Shown: positions 7,030 to 15,155 of the stretch, piece after piece
Layout of the letters: each line of letters opens with the position of its first letter
How positions within the stretch are numbered: position 1 is the first letter of the stretch
Assembly: GCA_046546375.1 (NCBI GenBank)
Contig: JBKGXV010000004.1
Coordinates: forward strand, 17,723-81,722
Length of the DNA: 64,000 nt
Origin: JAEZKC01 sp046546375
GTDB taxonomy: Bacteria > Fibrobacterota > Chitinivibrionia > Chitinivibrionales > Chitinispirillaceae
Reading direction: 5' to 3'
The notes under the pieces: model-generated
What the model saw: only the letters and a program-made list of their open reading frames with translations
Database searches by the model: none
Told to the model about the DNA's origin: nothing
Position numbers and translations under genes: made by a program

Positions 7030-8775
7030 TTAAAAAACATGGATTTTGCTCTTTGCTTTCCTCAGTTGCTCTGTCATTGTCTCCCGATAATAATCATACA
7101 TTCTTCTGAACCGAATGCCGTCAGGTGAATTCCCCAGAGAATGTGCTGCCATGGATGCGTATCCGGCTCTGAACGCGCTGTATGCGACAAAATAAAACGG
7201 CATTCTTTTCTCCAGAAAAGCATCAGCCATACGTTCACCATACATTCTCAGAAATTTTTTCTTCTGATTTCCGGAAAGGCCGAACTCTATACAGAACCCG
7301 GCCGCATCCCAGGCGCTGTTCTGAACTCCTGGAAGAAACTGATCCCTGTGATGATCCGTTCCGTCAAACTTATACCAGCTCCCCTGTGAATTCACCCATT
7401 TACAGGGTAACATCTTTCCATCAACATTGGAAACGTCCTGATAATACATCTCTTCACTGATCAGGCTTTTCAAACTGAAAGTGTCTGCAAAACTCCTTCC
7501 AACACTCTCCTCCAGATTGATTCTTATCATTTCTTTCATTTTATCAAAAGAAACAGCCTCTCCCTTTACGGGAAGAACTTCTTTCCTGAACACGAGGTAT
7601 TCAGCTACCCTGCCCAGAAAATCATCATCCGCATCACCGAATCTCTGAACATCACCCTGCTTGAACTCATACTGCAGAAACCCCTCGCAATAATCCAATG
7701 CTTTTGGAGCAAAGCCTCCCTCCCCCAGCACTTTCGCGAACACCTCCGTTTCCCGGCCGGGTTTTCCCAAACCTGCAAATTTAAGCATTTTTGTAAAACA
7801 ATTCCCGTTCTCTGCCCTGACAAGAAATTTTCTTCTCTCGTGATAAGGATTCACCGCAGGGTATTCATGACGGGGACCACAAAGCACTTCCCTCCACCTC
7901 CCCGCAGATATATCGATGCATCCGCTATATGACCGGAATACCCCAATATCCCCTTTAATCTCCTCAAAATCCGTACATATTTTCTCGTAATCAGACCACA
8001 CCCTTTTGGCCGCTTGGGACACCAGCTGCGCTCCCGAAGGTATCCAACTGGGAAACATCAGCACAGATCTTCGAGGTACCCCCAGCTGCTCCAGTAAACG
8101 GGCCGCTCCGCACAGAGAAGAACCACTCAGCCCCGGTCCCTCGTCCACCAACAGAAAAAACCTGGACAAATCCGATGAAACGGCTCCGATCAGCTCCCCT
8201 CCCAGCTCTACCAACCTATCGAAAGGATGCCCCCTGGGTCTGACAGTGAAACTGACAGTCTCGACTCCCCGCTGCTGAAGCCTGGAAGCGACCACCGCCG
8301 AAAGTGTGGTTCCGATACTGCGCAAACCAATGCACACCACCTCTTTGGGAGAGTATTTCCGTAAAAACTTCTCTGCAGAACAAATGTAACATTCCGGATA
8401 CAATCCGTAAAAAGCAAACCCTTCAGGCACAGCGTAAGAAATACGCCCAGGCAGAGGGAATGACTTCAGTTTCTGAACCAAACCCATTACTCTCTGAACT
8501 GCTTTTCGCTCCATGGATTCATTTCTGCAGCAGCGGCTGAAAATCCATCCAGCCGCAAGAGTCAATTGTCTCGAACTACAGATCAGAGGATTGATCAGCT
8601 CAGTTTTAGCGCAGAACTGATCAGTTAAAGCGGTTTCCAGATTGCCGCATTCGGTAAGCAGCTCCACGGCAGTATCGTAATCGGCTCTGATGGACAAATA
8701 TTCTGCAGTTTGTTCAATGTGCAGCAACATCTCTTCTGTTTCCGTGCATTCTTTATAATCACTGTAAACAAGCAT
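7030..8775 (-). CDS. Phosphoribosyltransferase-like and aminoglycoside-kinase-like fusion protein
   Basis: 581 residues, two regions. Residues about 100-260 look like a type I phosphoribosyltransferase fold: VVCIGLRSIGTTLSAVVA, then VRPRGHPFD, then the PRPP-loop position FFLLVDEGPGLSGSS. Residues about 310-560 look like a phosphotransferase of the APH/choline kinase type, with KFDGTDHHRDQFLPG in place of the HGD catalytic loop and AWDAAGFCIEF matching the usual AWDLA helix. The N-terminal 100 residues are unassigned. The stretch between ends only 4 bases from the histidine phosphatase gene. Role inferred: activation, transfer or repair of a phosphorylated (ribosyl) intermediate. Both domain calls are from motifs only. 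Confidence 0.6.
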   Translation of the reverse strand: MLVYSDYKECTETEEMLLHIEQTAEYLSIRADYDTAVELLTECGNLETALTDQFCAKTELINPLICSSRQLTLAAGWIFSRCCRNESMERKAVQRVMGLVQKLKSFPLPGRISYAVPEGFAFYGLYPECYICSAEKFLRKYSPKEVVCIGLRSIGTTLSAVVASRLQQRGVETVSFTVRPRGHPFDRLVELGGELIGAVSSDLSRFFLLVDEGPGLSGSSLCGAARLLEQLGVPRRSVLMFPSWIPSGAQLVSQAAKRVWSDYEKICTDFEEIKGDIGVFRSYSGCIDISAGRWREVLCGPRHEYPAVNPYHERRKFLVRAENGNCFTKMLKFAGLGKPGRETEVFAKVLGEGGFAPKALDYCEGFLQYEFKQGDVQRFGDADDDFLGRVAEYLVFRKEVLPVKGEAVSFDKMKEMIRINLEESVGRSFADTFSLKSLISEEMYYQDVSNVDGKMLPCKWVNSQGSWYKFDGTDHHRDQFLPGVQNSAWDAAGFCIEFGLSGNQKKKFLRMYGERMADAFLEKRMPFYFVAYSAFRAGYASMAAHSLGNSPDGIRFRRMYDYYRETMTEQLRKAKSKIHVF

Positions 8776-8778
8776 ATA

Positions 8779-9375
8779 TCAGAACCCCGACGTCCGGTTC
8801 ATGAACTCAATCTTGGCATCCCAGTCATTCACCCCCAACGCACTGACAGAGGCCGGATTCACCACCAGCCTGTGCATAAGATCAAGGGAAATCCCGGCAT
8901 ACCCGCATAGTGCAGCTTTGATCGGATCACTATGAGAGACAATGCCGAAGACCGCCTCCGGGTGAGCATCATGAAGTGCTTTCATACGACTGACAAAGCG
9001 TTTCTGAACCTCTATCATCATCTCCCCTCCCGGAACTCTCGTCACGCTCCTGAATCGGTTGAACTGAGCCCAGAGTTCATCTTTCGAAAGCTTCTCAAAT
9101 GTACAACCTGTCCATTCCCCATAATCAATCTCTTGAAACGCCTTGTCGATCGTGATCTCCTTGCCCTCAGCCCGGGCAATGAATTCCGCAGTCTCCAAAG
9201 ACCTTTCAAGCGGACTGGAAAAAAGGTAATCCATCCGGATATTCTTCAGACTGTCAGCAAGATGCCTCGCCTGTCTTCTGCCATTTACATTCAGATGAAT
9301 CCGTTCTTTTCTGCCGGCGAGATATTTGCCCACCGGATCACAATCTCCATGTCGTATAAGAAGAAAACGCGCCAT
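8779..9375 (-). CDS. Histidine phosphatase family protein
   Basis: 198 residues of the phosphoglycerate-mutase-like histidine phosphatase family. The phosphoaccepting His is in LLIRHGDCDP at the N-terminus; the arginine and acid residues follow in SSPLERSLETAE and EIDYGEWTG, and the second catalytic His is in IVSHSDPIKAAL. Such enzymes remove phosphate from small metabolites or sugars. The ATG at 9375 has AGGAG 6 bases upstream; an ATG at 9381, overlapping the previous stop as ATGA, lies too close to that site. Its place in the glycan cluster, beside a kinase-like fusion protein, suggests that it acts on a phosphorylated sugar (inference). Confidence 0.88.
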   Translation of the reverse strand: MARFLLIRHGDCDPVGKYLAGRKERIHLNVNGRRQARHLADSLKNIRMDYLFSSPLERSLETAEFIARAEGKEITIDKAFQEIDYGEWTGCTFEKLSKDELWAQFNRFRSVTRVPGGEMMIEVQKRFVSRMKALHDAHPEAVFGIVSHSDPIKAALCGYAGISLDLMHRLVVNPASVSALGVNDWDAKIEFMNRTSGF

Positions 9376-9377
9376 TC

Positions 9378-10376
9378 TCATCTCCTGCGCTCAAGCAACA
9401 TTCTGTAGTTATTCCTGTCTTTTGCTCCCCAGAAATACTTGTAACTTTCACTCCCCCTCAAAAAATCAAACACCTCAGATCCCCTTTGGACTGCATCCCG
9501 CATACTGAAATAAAGTGCCAGTGTACCGGGACTGCAGTATTCCATCTCCGGATCAAAACCACCCAGATAAGCGTAAGTCCGCCGTTTATAGGTAAAAAAG
9601 AAACACACCGCACTGGTTTTGTCCGCTATTCTGAGACGATAAAGATCAAGAATCCCCCGTTTCAAAAAACAGATACCCGCCGACATGTAAAACTTCCTAA
9701 GTAATTCCCCTGACAGAACTCCTTTTTCCGACCGACTTTTCCATCTTTCTCCATGAAGCCTAATCAGATCATTCATGAACTCTTCATATGTGTTCATATC
9801 GGCTTTTTCAAATCTGTCTCCGCCCATTTTTCCAGCCCGGTTCAATGAACGACGGATATTCTTCTCCATGTTTTTCGGTACAGACTTCAGTAACGCATTC
9901 GGGTTCCGGGGCAATACCACACAGGGACACACACTCTGCACAGATCTTTGAATGCGGATTCCCGAGAACTGTGGCAGCTCAAGCAGTGCAGCTCTCTTCT
10001 GAAGCTCCTGGAAGTCACACTGATCCCACTTCGTGCTGCAGCTTAAGAATTCCATTACCTTGGCCAAAACCTCTGTATGGTAATCCGGATGTACAATCAG
10101 ACCGAGATAATCACTTATTCCCGAACTGATAAAGCAAAGCTTCCGTACTGATGATTCGTTGTAGATAAAAAAGAGACCCAAACCCACTAAACGATCACCA
10201 TCATACACCGCCGCAGCTTCCAGACCGTCATTGCCGAAGTGTTCCCACCAGCCCAGCACCCACTCGGGCATCTGGAATGGCGTGGCTTCCTTACTCTTTT
10301 CAAGAAGTGCATTCCACTTGGGAATCAGAGAAACAAGTTCACCTACACTCCTCACGCAAGTCAACTCAATGCTCAT
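9378..10376 (-). CDS. GNAT/FemAB-like acyltransferase of the glycan cluster
   Basis: 332 residues from the ATG at 10376, whose ATGA overlaps the stop of the upstream GT4 gene. The frame remains open for another 125 codons upstream, but that part is an antisense-free shadow of the GT4 gene with cysteine- and serine-rich low-quality sequence. The protein has the two-part acetyltransferase fold of the BioF2-like (Acetyltransf_6) group: ATPFQMPEWVLGWWEHFG near the N-terminus, a middle region with NIRRSLNRAGKMG, and the C-terminal half with TYAYLGGFDPEMEYCSPGTL and FDFLRGSESYKYFWG. These enzymes transfer acyl or aminoacyl groups in polysaccharide loci. Confidence 0.82.
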   Translation of the reverse strand: MSIELTCVRSVGELVSLIPKWNALLEKSKEATPFQMPEWVLGWWEHFGNDGLEAAAVYDGDRLVGLGLFFIYNESSVRKLCFISSGISDYLGLIVHPDYHTEVLAKVMEFLSCSTKWDQCDFQELQKRAALLELPQFSGIRIQRSVQSVCPCVVLPRNPNALLKSVPKNMEKNIRRSLNRAGKMGGDRFEKADMNTYEEFMNDLIRLHGERWKSRSEKGVLSGELLRKFYMSAGICFLKRGILDLYRLRIADKTSAVCFFFTYKRRTYAYLGGFDPEMEYCSPGTLALYFSMRDAVQRGSEVFDFLRGSESYKYFWGAKDRNNYRMLLERRR

Positions 10377-11440
10377 CCTGCCAGATTCACCTTTTCTCCG
10401 CAGCTGTAATTCAGAATCGAATTGTAAAGCTTCATATACTGCCGACACATTCTCTGTGCTGAAAAGCGTTTCCGTGCGGCTAGCCAGCAGTCCCTTCTGT
10501 CTAATGATGAAACAAACTGAATTGCTTCGGCCATCTGTTCGGGAGAATTCACGACAAAACCGGTTTTTCCATGATCCACGATTTCCGGCAGAGCGCCGGA
10601 GGGAAAGGTGATTACAGGAGTTCCGCATGCAAATGACTCCATGGCCACAAGAGAACTGGTCTCGGGAGCGCTGCTTGATACCAGAGTACAACAGGCACGG
10701 CTCAGAACCTTGTATTTGCGTCCGGGACCCACCGGGCCCAAAAAAGTGCATTTGTTCCGATCCAGACGGGGAAGGATTTCTTCACTGAAGTAGTCAAGAT
10801 GTTCGCGATAGGGATACACTTTACCGGCAAGCAAAATCGAAACCCCTGCTTTTCTGGCTGCATCCATGGCCAGGTGAAACCCCTTCTCCGGACATACTCT
10901 GCCCATGGAAACGGCATATCTGCCTCTGACACTTTTACCGGGAAATTCGGGTATACCTACCCCGTTTTCCACAACCCCGAGCATATTCGGCAGGTCACGA
11001 CAGGTGGACAACTGATTGTATGAAACACAATTGAAGTAAGTACAGGGTCTGTTGAGGTTATAAATATGAGAAGAATACCAGGAGACGGGAAGATGCAGAG
11101 TGATCAGAACAGGTACGGAAACATTCGGAAGATACCGTTCGGAATCGATTCCATGAAAATGGACTAAATCAACACTTTCTTCCCCTACAAGTGTTTCAAT
11201 AATTGATCGGTACTCTTTTTCAACATTCAAACGGGATAAATCATCTATCACTCCATCAGGAACCGGATTTTCCCGCAACTCGCCGTGAACCCGGCTCTCT
11301 TTACAGGCCAGCACAACCGAACGGTGTCCGTTTGAATGAAGGTATTCATCCAGAGTCAAAAGCACCTGTTCGGCTCCCCCTGCCGTATCCGGGCAAACCG
11401 GTGCGAACGGGTATCCGACATTCAAAACAGTATACCCCAT
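10373..11440 (-). CDS. Family 4 glycosyltransferase (GT-B retaining)
   Basis: 355 residues. The N-terminal domain opens with YPFAPVCPDTAGGAEQVL, the glycine-rich acceptor-side loop typical of GT4, and the C-terminal domain has the EX7E nucleotide-sugar motif in APETSSLVAMESFACGTPVI followed by GALPEIVDHGKTGFVV. Such enzymes transfer hexoses from nucleotide sugars to a glycan or lipid at the cytoplasmic face. Substrate cannot be read from sequence. The gene overlaps the following acyltransferase by ATGA and lies 7 bases after the PIG-L deacetylase gene, so it is part of the same transcript. Confidence 0.93.
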   Translation of the reverse strand: MGYTVLNVGYPFAPVCPDTAGGAEQVLLTLDEYLHSNGHRSVVLACKESRVHGELRENPVPDGVIDDLSRLNVEKEYRSIIETLVGEESVDLVHFHGIDSERYLPNVSVPVLITLHLPVSWYSSHIYNLNRPCTYFNCVSYNQLSTCRDLPNMLGVVENGVGIPEFPGKSVRGRYAVSMGRVCPEKGFHLAMDAARKAGVSILLAGKVYPYREHLDYFSEEILPRLDRNKCTFLGPVGPGRKYKVLSRACCTLVSSSAPETSSLVAMESFACGTPVITFPSGALPEIVDHGKTGFVVNSPEQMAEAIQFVSSLDRRDCWLAARKRFSAQRMCRQYMKLYNSILNYSCGEKVNLAG

Positions 11441-11447
11441 TTCCTTC

Positions 11448-12257
11448 TCAACCCTTTAACTTCAATAATCTTCCGGCATCATCAGCAAGCGCCCTCCACT
11501 GTCGCCCGGTGACTCCCCAATCGAACATTTCGTAGAAAAGAGGCCCCGCATGGGGCGGCCTTGAGAAGTGATAGGAAGGTGCCTCACGATACTCCTCACA
11601 CTCAGTGCCAAATCTTTCAAGCACATCTTTCTGAGAAAGAAAACACTCTTTCATGCGCTCCTTGCGCTCCACTTCTTCTCTGTTAAGAACATATCTGCGG
11701 AATGCACCACTTCTACCCTTAAGAAATTTTCCGGTCAACATTTCTCCGTTATTATTATGGTATGAGGTGAATTCAAAATGGAACGGAGGTTTCCCGCATG
11801 ATTTCTTCAGACAGCAGCTCACTGCGAAAGAAACGCTGTCGTGATCGGGATGTCCTCCTTCATACGAATGAGAAAATACGGCCAAAGGCTTCACAACATC
11901 CAAAACCTCTTTGATCCGCGAAACAAGGCTCACCAGATTGAAACTCAGATCCTGATCAACAAACCCCATGCTGATACAGCACTCTTTAGACAAATGCGCC
12001 AACTCAAGAGATTCACCAGCTTCTCTCATACGGGCTCTGCTGTACGCCTGGCGAGAAGGATAACCCGCAGAAAGGGCGTAATCATAATTTTTAGGCGCCC
12101 CTTCGGTCACATAAACAAGAACCGCATTGCGCATACGTCTCAACCTGGCCCCCATTCCGATCACTTCATCATCCGGATGAGCGGCTATTACAACCACCGG
12201 CTCGAAAAAATCACCGCAACCGCATACGATTCTGTCCAGAACTTTTTCAGCATTCAT
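11448..12257 (-). CDS. PIG-L/LmbE-family deacetylase
   Basis: 269 residues. The zinc-binding signature AHPDDEVIG occurs at about residues 26-34 and the third ligand motif HPDHDSV near residue 137, with VYVTEGAP between them. PIG-L/LmbE enzymes remove N-acetyl groups from GlcNAc-type sugars (GPI, mycothiol, bacillithiol, antibiotics). Here the likely substrate is an N-acetylated sugar intermediate of the cluster. The ATG has AGGAAC upstream and overlaps the end of the nucleotidyltransferase gene by 11 bases, which supports co-translation. Confidence 0.92.
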   Translation of the reverse strand: MNAEKVLDRIVCGCGDFFEPVVVIAAHPDDEVIGMGARLRRMRNAVLVYVTEGAPKNYDYALSAGYPSRQAYSRARMREAGESLELAHLSKECCISMGFVDQDLSFNLVSLVSRIKEVLDVVKPLAVFSHSYEGGHPDHDSVSFAVSCCLKKSCGKPPFHFEFTSYHNNNGEMLTGKFLKGRSGAFRRYVLNREEVERKERMKECFLSQKDVLERFGTECEEYREAPSYHFSRPPHAGPLFYEMFDWGVTGRQWRALADDAGRLLKLKG

Positions 12258-13011
12258 GAATCTGTTCCTGCAAAGAATTACTTGTTGAGGATTTTACATT
12301 CAGAAGCTTCATAGCTTTATGATACCCGTTTACAGTACCGACATCCACATAGTAGGATCCCGCCCTTATACCCCTCACCGTTTCTCCTGAAGCAATGAGT
12401 TTGTTTATAAGCGTTCCAATGTATTCATCATTGTTTTCCGGCCTGCACCAGAGAGCGTACAACTGACGCATAACCCTTCCGGTCATCTTGATAGCTCCCC
12501 AGATCAGTTTGGACTCATTCTGCTTCTGCTTCACGAAAATCTCATTTACCTCTCCGTTTCCATCCAGTTTCACCGCATCATAGAATTCGGGTGTATCAAC
12601 CGGAAAAAGAAGAAGAGAACAAGTGCCGTCGGGAAGATCACACAAAGCATTTTCCGGAAACCAGATAGTATCGGGAAGACCAATCACAACATTCTCATCA
12701 TCACCGATAAACGGCAAAGGCCTGAAGACCGCATCACAAAGACCACTGGGTTTGGGCTGCACGGTATAGCAGAACGTCAGGTTTTCGGAACCATAACCGT
12801 AATAGCGCATGATGTCACTTTTAGTGGAGGAGATTACAAAACAGATCCTGTCCACCCCGGCAGCTACCATTCTCTCAATCAGATATTCACTCACGGCCCT
12901 GGGTCTGAGTCCTTTTGAGGAAACCTGACTTCCCACCGGAAGGAGCTCCTTGGAGAATGCAAGCGGCTGAATCCTGCTGCCAGAACCGGCAGCAGGAATT
13001 ATTCCCCACAT
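12247..13011 (-). CDS. Sugar nucleotidyltransferase
   Basis: 254 residues with the sugar-1-phosphate nucleotidyltransferase start IPAAGSGSR and the downstream lysine in FSKELLPVG, which bind the NTP; later pieces (EYLIERMVAAGVDRICFV, VVIGLPDTIWFP) also fit the RmlA/GlmU-N fold. It would make an NDP-sugar donor for the cluster's glycosyltransferases. It is shorter than RmlA (about 290), lacking part of the C-terminal region. AAGGAG precedes the ATG at 13011, inside the end of the CgeB-like gene (13-base overlap). Which sugar is used is unknown. Confidence 0.88.
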   Translation of the reverse strand: MWGIIPAAGSGSRIQPLAFSKELLPVGSQVSSKGLRPRAVSEYLIERMVAAGVDRICFVISSTKSDIMRYYGYGSENLTFCYTVQPKPSGLCDAVFRPLPFIGDDENVVIGLPDTIWFPENALCDLPDGTCSLLLFPVDTPEFYDAVKLDGNGEVNEIFVKQKQNESKLIWGAIKMTGRVMRQLYALWCRPENNDEYIGTLINKLIASGETVRGIRAGSYYVDVGTVNGYHKAMKLLNVKSSTSNSLQEQIHEC

Positions 13012-14093
13012 AACCCATACTCCTTTAAATGATGACTGACCCCGATCATCCTCTCCAACTCCATTGCCCTGTGAAAAGCCGTATGCTCCTCAAGGGTACG
13101 CTGCCGAGCTCTTTTCGAAATGCGCAGCCGCTCCTCTTCGCTCATATCCAAAGCACCAAGCACCTCATCGGTCTGCTCTACAGTCACAATCTCTTCTCCG
13201 GGAACCAGAAACCGTTCCATCCCCTTCCACCTGTCACTGATAATCGGAACGCCACATGCGGCAGCTTCAAAAATCCTTGCAGAAGGGCAATAGCCGCATC
13301 TGGCCATTTCAGCTCTGGTGATATTCAGTGTAAACCGGCCCGAACAATAAAAGGAGGGGTGCTCGGAGGGGGTGATATGACGCAGAAAGGATATGTTGTG
13401 CATCCATTCGAAGGATTCAGGATACAATGCACCGCCCACCACGAACTTTTCATCTCTTTTCACTCCGGCCGTGTCAAACAGAAACTTACTGAGCTTCTCC
13501 TGTCTGTCCTGAGCGTAAGTGCCCAGATATGAAAGCAGGCTTTTAAAACGGGAATCTGAAAAAACCGGCCGGTGAACCTCCGGATCAACCCAACCATAAA
13601 GCGGCAATGCATTTCTGGCCGACAGTACAGTCCTGAGCTTATCCAGCGAACTGCCCCCGGTGTAACTGATAACCAAATCATAAGCGGAAAGGAGTTCATC
13701 ACCGATATAGAAAGGCATACTGCCTTTTTCTATTCCGGAGAGTGTAACAGGAGTATCCAGATCGTAAAAAATCCGAGGATGGAAATCCGATTCCACAAGC
13801 AAACTCTGAGCAGCCAGAGCATCTTTACAATAAGAGGTCACGATTACCGCATCGGCTTCCCTCACATGATCAACCGCCAGGCCCCTTATATCTTCCCATT
13901 GCTCATAGACAACCAGCTCGAAACCATACCCGCTTCCATGATCCCTGTGCAGAGCATAAAAGGGTTCGTTTTTTTCAAAAAAAACCACCCGATGCCCTCT
14001 TGAAGCCAAAGCCCGTATCAATCCCCTCCAAAGAGTGGCATGACCATTTCCCCAGGAAGAGCTCACCGACAGACCAAAGATCACCAGTTTCAT
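12999..14093 (-). CDS. CgeB-like glycosyltransferase (copy 1)
   Basis: 364 residues from the ATG at 14093; a GTG at 14102 would add three residues. Opening IFGLSVSSSWGNGHATLWRG is nearly shared with the copy at 15156-16280, and the C-terminal GT-B donor site reads ARIFEAAACGVPIISDRW followed by EHTAFHRAMELE. This is the pattern of the CgeB/DUF3880-type glycosyltransferases, first named from spore-coat maturation in Bacillus. It is one of four paralogs in the cluster, separated from the next by the glycoside hydrolase gene and a 115-base gap. Donor and acceptor are unknown. Confidence 0.88.
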   Translation of the reverse strand: MKLVIFGLSVSSSWGNGHATLWRGLIRALASRGHRVVFFEKNEPFYALHRDHGSGYGFELVVYEQWEDIRGLAVDHVREADAVIVTSYCKDALAAQSLLVESDFHPRIFYDLDTPVTLSGIEKGSMPFYIGDELLSAYDLVISYTGGSSLDKLRTVLSARNALPLYGWVDPEVHRPVFSDSRFKSLLSYLGTYAQDRQEKLSKFLFDTAGVKRDEKFVVGGALYPESFEWMHNISFLRHITPSEHPSFYCSGRFTLNITRAEMARCGYCPSARIFEAAACGVPIISDRWKGMERFLVPGEEIVTVEQTDEVLGALDMSEEERLRISKRARQRTLEEHTAFHRAMELERMIGVSHHLKEYGLCGE

Positions 14094-14217
14094 CACCACC
14101 ACCGCCTACTTTGCCGGTCACCTCACGGCAGAAAAGAAGCAATTACACATCCTGTCATTTATTAGCCATCCAAAGCACAAATCCTGCCGAGTTCTCCCGT
14201 TTGGCCTGAAAAACAGA

Positions 14218-15147
14218 TCAATTCCCCACACTCCGGGCCATCTCCGTTTCTCCTCCCTTGACCTTTCCCCCTGGCGCATACCTTTTCACCACCTCAACTG
14301 CAAACGAGGCGAATTCGGAAGGATCATTCGGAGGGCTGGTAATGGAGGAAACCTTGCCTCTGGAAGGAGGTGTGAAACAGAGAGTTATGGTGGTATCAAA
14401 CTGCTTTAGCACCTTCATCTGGTGGTCAAACCACTCAAGCGCATTGGGTCTGCACCAATCAGCCCAACTGATTCCTGTACGAAGCCTCTTCACACCCAGT
14501 TTTTTCAGCCAATCCACGGCGAAATCGAGCCGGTGATCCTCATAATGAAACCATTGGCAGATTCCCATTCTGTTATCGAATTCCTGAACAGAAGGCTTGG
14601 GAGTACCATCGGCCCTGATCAGCCCCATGTAGAAGTGACGGTAATAGGAACTGCCTTCACTTTCCTTGTGTCTGGTTGTTGCTTCCCATGCAGGTGGCAG
14701 ATCCAGAAGACTGTACCAGTAAATTCTTTCCACACTATCTGCTAAAAGTTCAGCAGTGCGCCTGAGACCAAACACCTGCACCTCATCGGCTCCGAAACTT
14801 GAAGCCCCCACCTCGGTAACCCACACCGGAAGATCACATATTTTTCTGATCTCTTCAATTTTCTGAGGCCATTCGTTTATATGCCAGTGATTCCAGTCCA
14901 GAGGAAAACCGTGAACCGCAACCGCATCAAGATGATCCAGAAGGTCATAACTCTTCAGAAGTGAAATGAAATTGGGATCGATAGGAGAAATACCTCCCAG
15001 AATCAAAGGCAGCTTAGGATTGACTTCCTTTATGGCATCCGCTGCCACGGAGGTCATTGTGGAGTACTCTTTCCATTGAGGATCAATGGTGAAATCCCAG
15101 TGGGAAAGATTGTTCGGCTCGTTCCATAATTTTACAGCTTCAACCAT
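14218..15147 (-). CDS. Glycoside hydrolase (GH39/clan-A-like) with circularly permuted TIM barrel
   Basis: 309 residues. The acid/base motif LWNEPNN is at residues 7-13 (Glu10) and the nucleophile motif VWVTEVGAS at 108-116 (Glu112), which in ordinary clan A enzymes lie at the ends of strands 4 and 7. Strand 8 (RIYWYSLLDLP) follows. Only then come elements that look like strands 1-3: MGICQWFHY, an amphipathic helix, VKRLRTGISWADW, TTITLCFTPP, and the helix ending EVVKRYA that normally precedes WNEP. The start at 15147 has GAGGGG upstream and the previous gene ends 8 bases before, so no N-terminal part is missing. Substrate unknown; no signal peptide, so probably cytosolic. Confidence 0.8.
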   Translation of the reverse strand: MVEAVKLWNEPNNLSHWDFTIDPQWKEYSTMTSVAADAIKEVNPKLPLILGGISPIDPNFISLLKSYDLLDHLDAVAVHGFPLDWNHWHINEWPQKIEEIRKICDLPVWVTEVGASSFGADEVQVFGLRRTAELLADSVERIYWYSLLDLPPAWEATTRHKESEGSSYYRHFYMGLIRADGTPKPSVQEFDNRMGICQWFHYEDHRLDFAVDWLKKLGVKRLRTGISWADWCRPNALEWFDHQMKVLKQFDTTITLCFTPPSRGKVSSITSPPNDPSEFASFAVEVVKRYAPGGKVKGGETEMARSVGN

Positions 15148-15155
15148 AACACCCC

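Noticed and set aside
9378..10751. The upstream extension of the acyltransferase frame to 10751 (125 more residues)
   Set aside because: It lies inside the upstream GT4 gene, has Cys/Ser/Arg-rich random composition, and the ATGA at 10376 gives a complete domain.
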